From NCBI GenBank assembly GCA_023664665.1, contig JAMPEY010000006.1:62001-126000 (forward strand): DNA of 64,000 bases, read 5' to 3'. Both the position numbers and the translations under genes were made by a program. The notes beneath the pieces are model-generated. The model saw only the letters and a program-made list of their open reading frames with translations, searched no databases and was not told where the DNA came from. Source of the stretch: Lachnoclostridium sp. Its GTDB lineage: Bacteria > Bacillota > Clostridia > Lachnospirales > Lachnospiraceae. Positions 43,873-52,783 of the stretch are shown in pieces; position 1 is the first letter of the stretch; each line of letters starts with the position of its first letter.

Positions 43873-46401
43873 ATGATTCACAAGGGAGTCGGAAAGCGGC
43901 GTGCAGTGCTTATTTTATCATTCCTGCTGCCGGTAATCATAATATTGGGCATTTTCATCATACAGGGCATCTATCCTTTTGGAAAGCGGAGTTTTCTCTT
44001 CTCCGATATGTACCATCAGTATATGCCTTTTTTTAGTGAATTTATGAGAAAAATCAAGGGCGGGGAGGGACTTTCCTATTCTTACAATGTAGGAATCGGC
44101 TCCAATTTTCTTGCCCTGTATGTGTATTATCTGGCAAGTCCGCTGCATTGGCTTGCCTTTCTGGCGCCTCAGGCTCATCTGATGGAATTTATGAGTTATT
44201 TAGTGGTGGTGAAGCTGGGGCTTTGCGGACTGACTTTCTGTCTGTATCTGCAGCGGCATTTTCATGAGGAAGACTGGGCAGCACTGTTTTTTTCGGCTTT
44301 TTATGCTATGTCGGGATTTATCGCCGCTTATAATTGGAATATTATGTGGCTGGACTGCGTGGTTTTGTTCCCCCTTGTCATATTGGGGCTTGAAAGGCTG
44401 GTGCAGGAAGGGAAAGGCCTGTTTTACTGCATGATGCTTTCTCTGTGTATCCTGACGAATTATTATATTTCCATCATGATATGTATTTATCTGGTGCTTT
44501 ATTTTATCGTGCTGTTTGTCAATGAGCGAAAGAGTTTCCGTATGCATTTGTACATGCTGGGCCGGTTTGCGCTGTATTCCCTGCTGGCGGGAGGAATGGC
44601 GGCGGTTCTGTTGATTCCGGAAGTTTGTGCCATTCTTGCCACGGATTTTGGGGATATGGATTTTCCTAAAAATCTCGTTTCTTATTTTTCGGTGCTGGAT
44701 ATGCTGGCAAGGCATTGTATGTGTGTAGCCACGGAGCGGGGATTGGACCATTGGCCCAATATTTATTGCGGTGTGGCGGTATTTTTATTCGTGCCCATGT
44801 ATGCGTTGAATGAGAAGATTCCCATAAAAAGGCGTTTTTGCCATTTGGCGCTGATGGGGCTTTTGCTTCTGAGTTTCGCCACTAATATGCTGGATTTTAT
44901 CTGGCATGGTTTTAATTATCCCGATTCTCTGCCTGCAAGACAGTCCTTTATCTATATTTTTCTGGTGCTTGCCATGTGTTATGAAGCATACAGACATATG
45001 CGGGAGACTCCGGCAAAACGGATTCTTCACTGTTATCTCGGAGCCGTGGTATTTCTGCTCTTCTGTGAAAAATTTATCGACCATGAAGATTTCGTGTTGG
45101 GAGTGAAATTTCTGACCCTGATGTTTGTGACGGCATATGCGGTTTTGCTCTATCTGTACCGCACAAAAACGCGTAAGGGCGTAAAGCTTACGGTGGCGCT
45201 TCTGTGTGTGGCGGCGGTGGCAGCGGAGAGCAGCGTGAATCTGGCGAACACCAGCTTCGGAACCACAGACAGGGACGCTTATTTGAAACCGATAGAGGAT
45301 TACGGGCTTTTGTATGAATACGCAAAAGAGCAGGAGGAAGGGTTTTACCGTCTGGAAAAATTCAGCCGGAAAACCAAGAATGACGGAACGCTTGTGGGAT
45401 ATCCCACCGCGTCTGTGTTTTCTTCCACCATGAATTCCGCGGTCATGGATTTATATGAGCGGTTTGGCATGCGCCACAGCAAGGTCTATTACGGTTTTGA
45501 CGGAGCAACGGCATTTACCTCCATGCTGTTGAATGTGCATTGGATGTTTGGGGAAAGAGGAGAAGGAAGCCTTGGGAAGGATTATGAAAATTATCTCTAT
45601 ACCTATAGGGAGAAATGCGGGGATGTGGAAATTTATTCCTGTGAGGCGGAGCTCCCCTTTGGCTATGTGGCGCCGGAAGGCTATGACCTTCCCGATACGG
45701 GGCTGGGAATCGTTCTGCAGAATCAGATGGTAAAAGACTTAGGCGCCTCCGGAAAGCTGTTTGAGGCTGTCAGGACACAGTCTTCCGGAGATGATGTGAC
45801 GCTCACGGCGCCGGAAAACGGCATTTATTATGCGGAGATCAGCAGTAACGGAACCAAAAAGGTGTCGGTGATCGGCGGACAGATGGGAAGCATAACTTAT
45901 GGGGATCTGACCAAGGGTTCCATCTTGTATCTGGGATATCTCTACAAAGGGGACAGGATTACTCTGGCGAACGGGGACGAGGAAGATACGACGCCGAGTG
46001 TGTCGGCAAGCGGATTTTTGTTAAAGGAGGACACCTTGCGCAGTGTGCAGGAGGCATTATCAAAAAATCACATGGAGAATGTGACATATGACAGTACCCA
46101 TATTGAGGGCGAGATTTCCTTAAGCGAGCCGGGCAGATTGATTTTATCCGTCCCTTATGAAAAAGGATGGAGCATTCTGGTAAACGGGGAGGAGAGGACG
46201 CCGGAGCTGTTTGGAGAGAGCCTGCTGGCGTTTGACTTACAGCCCGGCGAATATACGATAAAGATGCATTATGTGCCGTACGGACAATGGGCGGGAATCT
46301 GGGTGAGCGTGGCAGCGGCGGCAGTATTTTTAATGATTGCCGTTTTAAAAAATTTCAAAATTCTAAACAAAATATTAAATAAAAAAAGTTTTATTGATTA
46401 A
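43873..46401 (+). CDS. YfhO-family multi-pass membrane protein
   Basis: 842 residues. After a short basic N-terminus come about a dozen membrane helices (residues about 15-460), with the YfhO-type opening FLFSDMYHQYMPFFSEFMRKIKGGEGLSYSYNVGIGSNF and the acidic LDCVVLFPL loop region. A large soluble region follows (about 460-800), then a final helix (WAGIWVSVAAAAVFLMIAV). YfhO proteins are GT-C-like, and some glycosylate lipoteichoic acid or other wall polymers. GCGAAGGAG precedes the ATG. The exact substrate here is unknown. Confidence 0.85.
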   Translation: MIHKGVGKRRAVLILSFLLPVIIILGIFIIQGIYPFGKRSFLFSDMYHQYMPFFSEFMRKIKGGEGLSYSYNVGIGSNFLALYVYYLASPLHWLAFLAPQAHLMEFMSYLVVVKLGLCGLTFCLYLQRHFHEEDWAALFFSAFYAMSGFIAAYNWNIMWLDCVVLFPLVILGLERLVQEGKGLFYCMMLSLCILTNYYISIMICIYLVLYFIVLFVNERKSFRMHLYMLGRFALYSLLAGGMAAVLLIPEVCAILATDFGDMDFPKNLVSYFSVLDMLARHCMCVATERGLDHWPNIYCGVAVFLFVPMYALNEKIPIKRRFCHLALMGLLLLSFATNMLDFIWHGFNYPDSLPARQSFIYIFLVLAMCYEAYRHMRETPAKRILHCYLGAVVFLLFCEKFIDHEDFVLGVKFLTLMFVTAYAVLLYLYRTKTRKGVKLTVALLCVAAVAAESSVNLANTSFGTTDRDAYLKPIEDYGLLYEYAKEQEEGFYRLEKFSRKTKNDGTLVGYPTASVFSSTMNSAVMDLYERFGMRHSKVYYGFDGATAFTSMLLNVHWMFGERGEGSLGKDYENYLYTYREKCGDVEIYSCEAELPFGYVAPEGYDLPDTGLGIVLQNQMVKDLGASGKLFEAVRTQSSGDDVTLTAPENGIYYAEISSNGTKKVSVIGGQMGSITYGDLTKGSILYLGYLYKGDRITLANGDEEDTTPSVSASGFLLKEDTLRSVQEALSKNHMENVTYDSTHIEGEISLSEPGRLILSVPYEKGWSILVNGEERTPELFGESLLAFDLQPGEYTIKMHYVPYGQWAGIWVSVAAAAVFLMIAVLKNFKILNKILNKKSFID

Positions 46402-46422
46402 AAAATGGAATCTCTTTACAAT
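46394..46422 (+). promoter_or_regulatory. Sigma-A promoter of the ABC exporter pair
   Basis: TTGATT (46394-46399), a 17-base spacer and TACAAT (46417-46422), overlapping the end of the YfhO-like gene. Confidence 0.75.
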
Positions 46423-46450
46423 AGAATTTATTGGAAGGAGTGAGGCAGAA

Positions 46451-48211
46451 TTGAACAGCATGATTCAAACGATTACGGGCAACTTAAAAGGATTTAAGAG
46501 AGATTCCATAATCACGCCGGTTTTTATGATTTTTGAGGTGATTATGGAGATGATTATTCCCCTGATGATGGCGTCTATTGTGGACAATGGCGTTGACAAG
46601 GGGGATATGGCGCATATTTACAAAATGGGCGCCATGATGTTTGTGACGGCGCTTATCGGGCTGACCACGGGCATTTTGGGCGGCAGATACGGAGCAAGGG
46701 CTTCCGCGGGACTTGCAAGGAATCTGCGGGAGAAAATGTATGAAAATATCCAGACTTTTTCTTTCTCCAATATCGATAAATTCAGCACCGCAGGGCTGGT
46801 GACGAGGCTTACCACGGATGTGACCAATGTGCAGAATGCCTACCAGATGATTTTACGAATGGGAATCAGGGCGCCCTTCAGTCTGATTATCGCCATGGTC
46901 ATGGCGTTTACCATCAATGCAAAGATTTCCAGCGTTTATCTGGGAGCGGTGGTTTTTCTGGGTGTATGCCTGTTTTTTATTGTCCGCCGGACCATGAAGT
47001 ATTTTAATCAGGTATTTAAAAAATACGATGATTTGAACGCCAGCGTACAGGAAAATGTGTCCTCCATCCGTGTGGTAAAAGCTTTTGTGAGGGAGGACTA
47101 TGAAAAGCAGAAATTTACTTCCGCCAGCAGCAATCTCTATCAGATGTTTGTGAATGCGGAAAAGGGCATCGTGCTGAATATGCCTGTTATGCAGATTACG
47201 GTATATACCTGTATTTTACTTATCAGCTGGATGGGAGCAAAGATGATTGTGGTAGAGGAACTGAAGACAGGGCAGTTGATGAATCTTTTGACCTATTGCA
47301 TGAACATTCTCTCAAGTCTGATGATGCTTTCCATGATTTTTGTGATGCTGACCATGAGCGCCGCCAGCCTTAGGCGTATCGGGGAAGTGCTGACGGAAGA
47401 AGCGGACATTGTGAATCCCGAAAATCCCGTTACTGAGGTAAAGGACGGCAGCATAGAATTTAGAAATGTGAGTTTCCGGTATCACAAGAACAGTGAGGAG
47501 CCGGTGTTAAACGATATCCGGCTTCAAATCCGATCGGGCGAGACCATCGGTATATTGGGAGGAACCGGCAGCGCCAAAACCAGTCTTGTCAATCTCATCA
47601 GCCGTCTCTATGATGTGGATGAGGGACAGGTGCTTGTGGGAGGCGTGGATGTCAGGGAGTACGATCTTGATACCCTGCGGAATGCCGTTTCCGTGGTACT
47701 GCAGAAAAATGTACTGTTTTCGGGAACCATTCTGGAGAATTTAAGGTGGGGAAACGAAAACGCTACCGAGGAAGAATGTATCAGGGCTTGTAAGCTTGCC
47801 TGCGCAGACGAATTTATTAAAAAGATGCCGGAAGGGTATCATACTTATATCGAGCAGGGCGGCTCCAATGTATCGGGCGGACAGAAACAGAGACTCTGTA
47901 TCGCGCGAGCACTGCTGAAAAAGCCACAGGTGCTGATTCTGGACGATTCCACCAGCGCGGTGGATACCGCCACAGATGCCAAAATCAGAAAGGCGTTTGC
48001 GGAGGAGATTCCCGGCACCACCAAGCTTATCATTGCCCAGCGCGTATCCAGCGTAAGCGCCGCGGACAGGATTATTGTGATGGATGACGGAAAGATAAGC
48101 GGATTCGGCACCCACGAAGAGCTGTTAAAGCAGAATGAAATTTACAGGGAAGTGTATGAATCCCAGACCTTGGGCAGCGGTGACTTTGACGAGAAGGAGG
48201 ATGAACTGTAA
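46451..48211 (+). CDS. Heterodimeric ABC exporter subunit with degenerate nucleotide site
   Basis: 586 residues from TTG 46451, nine bases after GGAAGGAG; ATG 46460 is an alternative, and earlier in-frame codons lie within the promoter. Six membrane helices (residues about 15-300) precede the ATPase domain. Its motifs are altered: Walker A GGTGSAKTS has Ala for Gly, Walker B ends LILDDS with Asp for the catalytic Glu, and the switch His is Gln (IIAQRVSSV). The signature VSGGQKQR is intact. It pairs with the next gene, in a typical asymmetric exporter of drugs, lipids or peptides. Confidence 0.9.
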   Translation: MNSMIQTITGNLKGFKRDSIITPVFMIFEVIMEMIIPLMMASIVDNGVDKGDMAHIYKMGAMMFVTALIGLTTGILGGRYGARASAGLARNLREKMYENIQTFSFSNIDKFSTAGLVTRLTTDVTNVQNAYQMILRMGIRAPFSLIIAMVMAFTINAKISSVYLGAVVFLGVCLFFIVRRTMKYFNQVFKKYDDLNASVQENVSSIRVVKAFVREDYEKQKFTSASSNLYQMFVNAEKGIVLNMPVMQITVYTCILLISWMGAKMIVVEELKTGQLMNLLTYCMNILSSLMMLSMIFVMLTMSAASLRRIGEVLTEEADIVNPENPVTEVKDGSIEFRNVSFRYHKNSEEPVLNDIRLQIRSGETIGILGGTGSAKTSLVNLISRLYDVDEGQVLVGGVDVREYDLDTLRNAVSVVLQKNVLFSGTILENLRWGNENATEEECIRACKLACADEFIKKMPEGYHTYIEQGGSNVSGGQKQRLCIARALLKKPQVLILDDSTSAVDTATDAKIRKAFAEEIPGTTKLIIAQRVSSVSAADRIIVMDDGKISGFGTHEELLKQNEIYREVYESQTLGSGDFDEKEDEL

Positions 48212-50136
48212 TGGCGGAAAATGTAAAACAGGTCAAGATGGGACCGGGCGGCAGAAACCGCGGACCCAGACCGAAAATCCAAAATCCCGGAAAACTGTTT
48301 CGCAGACTGATGTCCTATATCCTGAAAAATTACAGTCTGCATCTTTTGGTGGTGGTAGCCTGCATTTTCATCAGCGTTCTGGCAAATGTGCGGGGAACCA
48401 TGTTTACCAAGACCTTGATTGACGATTACATCACTCCCATGCTGGAAAGCGGAAATCATGATTTTACGCCGCTTCTGCATGCTATTTTACAGGTGGCGGT
48501 ATTTTATCTGATAGGGGCGCTTTCCACCTATATTTACAACCGTATTATGGTAAATGTGTCTCAGGGAACCCTGCGGAATTTGCGGAATGATATGTTTACC
48601 CATATGGAAAATCTGCCCATCAAATATTTTGACACCCATGCCCATGGGGATATCATGTCTTTGTATACCAATGACATCGATACCCTGCGGCAGATGATAA
48701 GCCAGAGCATGCCCCAGCTTTTTTCCAGCGCCATTACCATTGTCAGCGTATTTGTCAGCATGGTGATGTTAAATATTCCCCTGACGGTCCTGACCCTTTT
48801 CATGGTGGCGGTCATGCTGTTTTGTTCCAAGAAGGTGGCAGGGCTTTCCGGCAGGTTTTTCGTGGCGCAGCAGCGTGATTTGGGCGCGGTGAACGGCTAT
48901 ATAGAGGAGATGATGGAAGGACAGAAGGTGGTCAAGGTATTCTGCCATGAGGAAAAGAGCAAGGAGCAGTTTAAGGAGTTGAACGACCAATTGTTCCACA
49001 GCGCTTTCAATGCCAATCAGTTTTCCAATATTCTGGGTCCCATCAATTTACAGTTGGGCAATGTCAGCTATGTGCTGTGCGCCATGGTGGGAGGTATTTT
49101 TGCCCTGAACAAAATAGGCGGTTTTTCCATAGGAGGTCTGGGGAGCTTTCTGACCTTTAACAAAAGCTTCAATATGCCCATCAATCAGGTGAGTATGCAG
49201 TTTAACAGTATTATCATGGCTCTGGCGGGAGCGGAGAGAATCTTTAAGCTTTTGGATGAGGAGCCGGAGAAGGATGAAGGCTATGTAACTTTAGTCAATG
49301 TAAAGCGGGAAGGCGACAAGCTGGTAGAGACTTCCGAGCGCACGGGAATCTGGGCGTGGAAGCATTTCCATCAGGCAACGGGGCTTACGGATTATGTGGA
49401 GCTCAAGGGAGATGTGACTCTGGACGATGTGGATTTCGGATACACGGAAGACAAGATGGTGCTGCACAATATTCAGATATATGCGACGCCGGGACAGAAG
49501 ATAGCGTTCGTGGGTTCTACCGGCGCGGGCAAGACCACCATTACCAATCTGATCAACCGCTTTTACGATATTCAGGATGGGAAAATACGGTACGACAACA
49601 TTAATATCAATAAAATCAAAAAAGCGGATTTGCGGCGTTCTCTGGGCATGGTGCTTCAGGACACCCACCTGTTCACCAACACGGTGATGGAAAATATCCG
49701 TTACGGCAGGCTTGACGCTACGGATTCGGAGGTAATCGCGGCGGCGAAGCTTGCCAATGCGGACAGCTTTATCAGAAGGCTGCCGGAGGGTTATAACACG
49801 GTGCTGACCGGAGACGGCGCCAATTTGAGTCAGGGGCAGAGGCAGCTTCTTGCCATAGCAAGGGCGGCAGTGGCGGACCCGCCCGTACTCATTCTGGACG
49901 AAGCTACCAGCTCCATTGACACCCGAACCGAGAAAATTGTCCAGAGCGGCATGGATAAGCTGATGAAGGGAAGAACGACTTTTGTTATTGCCCACAGGCT
50001 GTCCACCGTAAAGAACAGCGACTGCATCATGGTATTGGAGAACGGGCGGATTATCGAAAGAGGAATGCATGACCAGTTGATTGAAGAAAAAGGCAGATAT
50101 TATCAGCTCTATACAGGGAACAGCATTGCGGGATGA
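48211..50136 (+). CDS. Heterodimeric ABC exporter subunit with canonical catalytic site
   Basis: 641 residues. ATG 48211 overlaps the previous stop by one base and is preceded by AAGGAGG. An N-terminal Gly/Arg/Pro-rich tail leads into six membrane helices (residues about 45-340). The ATPase domain has consensus Walker A GSTGAGKTT, Walker B LILDEATSSID with the catalytic Glu, and the switch His (VIAHRLSTV). The signature is LSQGQRQ, a variant, as is usual in the partner that completes the degenerate site. It is the working half of the exporter. Confidence 0.92.
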   Translation: MAENVKQVKMGPGGRNRGPRPKIQNPGKLFRRLMSYILKNYSLHLLVVVACIFISVLANVRGTMFTKTLIDDYITPMLESGNHDFTPLLHAILQVAVFYLIGALSTYIYNRIMVNVSQGTLRNLRNDMFTHMENLPIKYFDTHAHGDIMSLYTNDIDTLRQMISQSMPQLFSSAITIVSVFVSMVMLNIPLTVLTLFMVAVMLFCSKKVAGLSGRFFVAQQRDLGAVNGYIEEMMEGQKVVKVFCHEEKSKEQFKELNDQLFHSAFNANQFSNILGPINLQLGNVSYVLCAMVGGIFALNKIGGFSIGGLGSFLTFNKSFNMPINQVSMQFNSIIMALAGAERIFKLLDEEPEKDEGYVTLVNVKREGDKLVETSERTGIWAWKHFHQATGLTDYVELKGDVTLDDVDFGYTEDKMVLHNIQIYATPGQKIAFVGSTGAGKTTITNLINRFYDIQDGKIRYDNININKIKKADLRRSLGMVLQDTHLFTNTVMENIRYGRLDATDSEVIAAAKLANADSFIRRLPEGYNTVLTGDGANLSQGQRQLLAIARAAVADPPVLILDEATSSIDTRTEKIVQSGMDKLMKGRTTFVIAHRLSTVKNSDCIMVLENGRIIERGMHDQLIEEKGRYYQLYTGNSIAG

Positions 50137-50184
50137 CAAGAGAGAAAAATTCACAAATAATTTACAAGTATAGGAAATTTTTTG

Positions 50185-50214
50185 TTGGAAATGACTGCCA
50201 TTGTATGGTATAAT
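50185..50214 (+). promoter_or_regulatory. Promoter of the kdu operon
   Basis: TTGGAA (50185-50190), an 18-base spacer and TATAAT (50209-50214) with an extended -10 TG (50206-50207). The transcript start would be near 50221. Confidence 0.72.
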
Positions 50215-50296
50215 GATTTTATTCAGGGCATAGCGTGAAAAGGGACGGCATTTATCAACTGTCCGTGCCCGCAGTTGAGGAAAGAGAGGCAAAGAG

Positions 50297-51157
50297 GTGG
50301 AACTTAGAACAGCAGTATCACCAAGGGATGTGAAACATTATACTACGGAACGCCTGAGAGAAGAGTTTCTGATTCAGAATCTTTTCGTGCCGGGCGAGAT
50401 TAAGCTGGTATACAGCCACATTGACAGAATTATCACAGGTGCGGCAGTACCCACAAAACCCATTACCTTAACGGCAGGGGACGAGCTTCGGGCGGAGTAT
50501 TTCTGCCAGAGGCGGGAGCTTGGGGTAATCAATATCGGCGGCGCAGGCACTATTACCGTTGACGGCAAGGTCAACAAGATAGGCTTCAAGGAAGCAATGT
50601 ACATTGGAATGGGTTCTAAGGAGATTATCTTCGCAAGCGAGGATGCAGGGAATCCCGCTAAGTTTTATTTAAATTCCGCCCCCGCACACATGACTTATCC
50701 CACGGTGGTCATCAAACCGGAAGGGCAGCCCGAGGAAGGCGTGGTCATAGTGAAGGATGAGAATAAAGTGGAGCTTGGCAGCTTGGAGGATGCAAACCAC
50801 AGAGTTATCTGCAAATATATTCTTCCCGGTCAGGTGGAGAGCTGTCAGTTGGAAATGGGAATGACAAAGTTAGAGCCGGGCAGCGTATGGAATACCATGC
50901 CCTGCCATACCCACGACAGGAGGATGGAGGTATATTTGTATTTTGAGATGCCGGAGGATGCCTTTGTGATGCATTATATGGGTGAACCTACGGAGACCCG
51001 TCATATTGTCATGAGAAATGAGGAGGCTGTGATTTCGCCCAGCTGGTCCATTCATTCGGGATGCGGTTCCAGAGCATACACCTTTATCTGGGGCATGGTG
51101 GGTGAGAATCAGGACTTTGACGACATGGACGGCGTGGCAAATAAGGATCTGATGTAA
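50297..51157 (+). CDS. kduI: 5-keto-4-deoxyuronate isomerase (4-deoxy-L-threo-5-hexosulose-uronate ketol-isomerase)
   Basis: Converts 4-deoxy-5-ketouronate, made from pectin or glycosaminoglycan unsaturated uronates, into 3-deoxy-D-glycero-2,5-hexodiulosonate. 286 residues. GTG start 50297 follows GAGAGG. The cupin metal ligands are visible in CHTHDRRMEVYLYF (His-x-His and Glu) and a later His. First gene of a five-gene uronate pathway with short gaps. Confidence 0.93.
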   Translation: MELRTAVSPRDVKHYTTERLREEFLIQNLFVPGEIKLVYSHIDRIITGAAVPTKPITLTAGDELRAEYFCQRRELGVINIGGAGTITVDGKVNKIGFKEAMYIGMGSKEIIFASEDAGNPAKFYLNSAPAHMTYPTVVIKPEGQPEEGVVIVKDENKVELGSLEDANHRVICKYILPGQVESCQLEMGMTKLEPGSVWNTMPCHTHDRRMEVYLYFEMPEDAFVMHYMGEPTETRHIVMRNEEAVISPSWSIHSGCGSRAYTFIWGMVGENQDFDDMDGVANKDLM

Positions 51158-51241
51158 GTACCGGAAGTAATAGGAAATTGCAGGATCCATGAATACCGGG
51201 TTTTGCAAATGCCTAAATAAAATAAAAAAGGAGATTAACCA

Positions 51242-52045
51242 ATGTCAGAATTTACAAATTTTTCTCTTGAGGGCAAGGTAGCTCTTGTCACAGGCGCATC
51301 TTATGGTATCGGATTTGCGATTGCATCCGCTTATGCCGAGGCAGGCGCAACGATTTGTTTCAATGATATCAAGCAGGAGCTGGTGGACAAGGGGCTTGCG
51401 GCATATGCCGAGAAAGGCATCAAGGCTCATGGTTATGTCTGCGATGTAACCAATGAGGAAGCCGTAAACGCTCTGGTGGCTCAGATTGAAAAAGAAGTGG
51501 GTGTGATTGATATTCTGGTGAACAATGCCGGAATCATCAAGCGTATCCCCATGACCGAGATGACGGCAGCAGAGTTCAGGCAGGTTGTGGATGTAGATTT
51601 GAACGCACCTTTCATTGTTTCTAAGGCAGTGATTCCTTCCATGATCAAAAAGGGACACGGAAAGATTATAAACATCTGTTCCATGATGTCAGAGCTCGGT
51701 CGTGAGACCGTATCCGCATATGCGGCTGCAAAGGGCGGTCTTAAGATGCTCACCAGAAATATCTGCTCCGAATATGGTCAGTATAATATTCAGTGTAACG
51801 GCCTTGGACCGGGTTATATCGAGACCCCTCAGACAGCTCCCCTGCGTGAGGTTCAGCCGGACGGCAGCAAGCATCCTTTCGACCAGTTTATCTGCGCAAA
51901 GACCCCTGCAAACAGATGGCTGAAGCCGGAAGAGCTTACCGGTCCCGCGGTATTCCTTGCATCCGAGGCATCTAATGCGGTAAACGGTCATATCCTTTAT
52001 GTGGACGGCGGTATTCTTGCTTATATCGGAAAACAGCCTAGTTAA
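51242..52045 (+). CDS. kduD: 2-deoxy-D-gluconate 3-dehydrogenase/KduD-type SDR
   Basis: Reduces 3-deoxy-hexodiulosonate to 2-keto-3-deoxygluconate (KDG) with NAD(P)H. 267 residues, short-chain dehydrogenase: TGASYGIGFAIA coenzyme loop, NNAGI, and catalytic Tyr-Lys in YAAAKGG. AAAAGGAG precedes the ATG. A gluconate 5-dehydrogenase reading is possible from sequence alone, but location between kduI and the KDG genes makes KduD the best call. Confidence 0.88.
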   Translation: MSEFTNFSLEGKVALVTGASYGIGFAIASAYAEAGATICFNDIKQELVDKGLAAYAEKGIKAHGYVCDVTNEEAVNALVAQIEKEVGVIDILVNNAGIIKRIPMTEMTAAEFRQVVDVDLNAPFIVSKAVIPSMIKKGHGKIINICSMMSELGRETVSAYAAAKGGLKMLTRNICSEYGQYNIQCNGLGPGYIETPQTAPLREVQPDGSKHPFDQFICAKTPANRWLKPEELTGPAVFLASEASNAVNGHILYVDGGILAYIGKQPS

Positions 52046-52064
52046 AGATGAGGTGTAAATAAAA

Positions 52065-52703
52065 ATGAAAATTGCATTGATTAACGAAAACAGTCAGGCA
52101 GGGAAGAATGAGCTGATTTTTGAAACCCTTAAAAAGGTGGCGGAGCCTCTGGGACATCAGGTGTTTAACTATGGTATGTGCGGCGCCGAGGATCCTAATT
52201 CCCTGACTTATGTGCAGAACGGCATTCTGGCAGCAGTGTTGATTAACTCCGGTGCGGCGGATTTTGTTGTGACCGGCTGTGGCACGGGCGAGGGCGCGAT
52301 GTTAGCCTGCAACTCTTTTCCCAAGGTATTGTGCGGCCATATCGAGTCACCGCTTGATGCTTACCTGTTTACTCAGGTAAATGACGGGAACTGTGTTGCC
52401 CTGCCCTTTGCCGAGAATTTCGGCTGGGGCGGTGAGCTGAATCTGCAGTATATCTTTGAAAAATTGTTCTGTGCTCCCGGGGGCGGCGGCTATCCCCCCG
52501 AGAGAGTGGTTCCGGAGCAGCGCAACAAAAAAATTCTGGATCAGGTGAAAGAGGTTACCCATACCGATATTATCACAATCCTGCAGAATTTGGACAGGGA
52601 GCTGGTAAAAGGCGCATTATCCGGGCAAAAATTTGCCGAATACTTCTATGACAACTGCAAGGATGATAAAATTGCAGCCTGTGTAAAAGAGATTTTGGCC
52701 TAG
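52065..52703 (+). CDS. RpiB/LacA/LacB-family sugar-phosphate isomerase-like protein
   Basis: 212 residues. The N-terminal about 150 residues follow the RpiB/LacAB fold (MKIALINENSQAGKN ... NSGAADFVVTGCGTGEGAMLACNSFP ... CGHIESPLDAYLFTQVNDGNCVALPFAENFGWG). The C-terminal 60 residues are helical and longer than in RpiB. The gene is common in clostridial kdu clusters; its reaction there is not known to me. It may isomerise an intermediate of the uronate path. Confidence 0.8.
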   Translation: MKIALINENSQAGKNELIFETLKKVAEPLGHQVFNYGMCGAEDPNSLTYVQNGILAAVLINSGAADFVVTGCGTGEGAMLACNSFPKVLCGHIESPLDAYLFTQVNDGNCVALPFAENFGWGGELNLQYIFEKLFCAPGGGGYPPERVVPEQRNKKILDQVKEVTHTDIITILQNLDRELVKGALSGQKFAEYFYDNCKDDKIAACVKEILA

Positions 52704-52739
52704 TGTGAAAAGAACTCACAGCGTGAAATAAATTTCACA
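52702..52739. repeat. GTGTGAAA...TTTCACAC inverted repeat
   Basis: GTGTGAAA (52702-52709) pairs with TTTCACAC (52732-52739), starting at the isomerase stop codon. A GCTGC/GCAGC hairpin (52755-52769) follows. It belongs to the same GTGTGAA theme as 2445 and 6345. Confidence 0.5.
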
Positions 52740-52783
52740 CACAAATATGAGTCGCTGCCGAGTGCAGCAGAAAAGAGGAAAAA

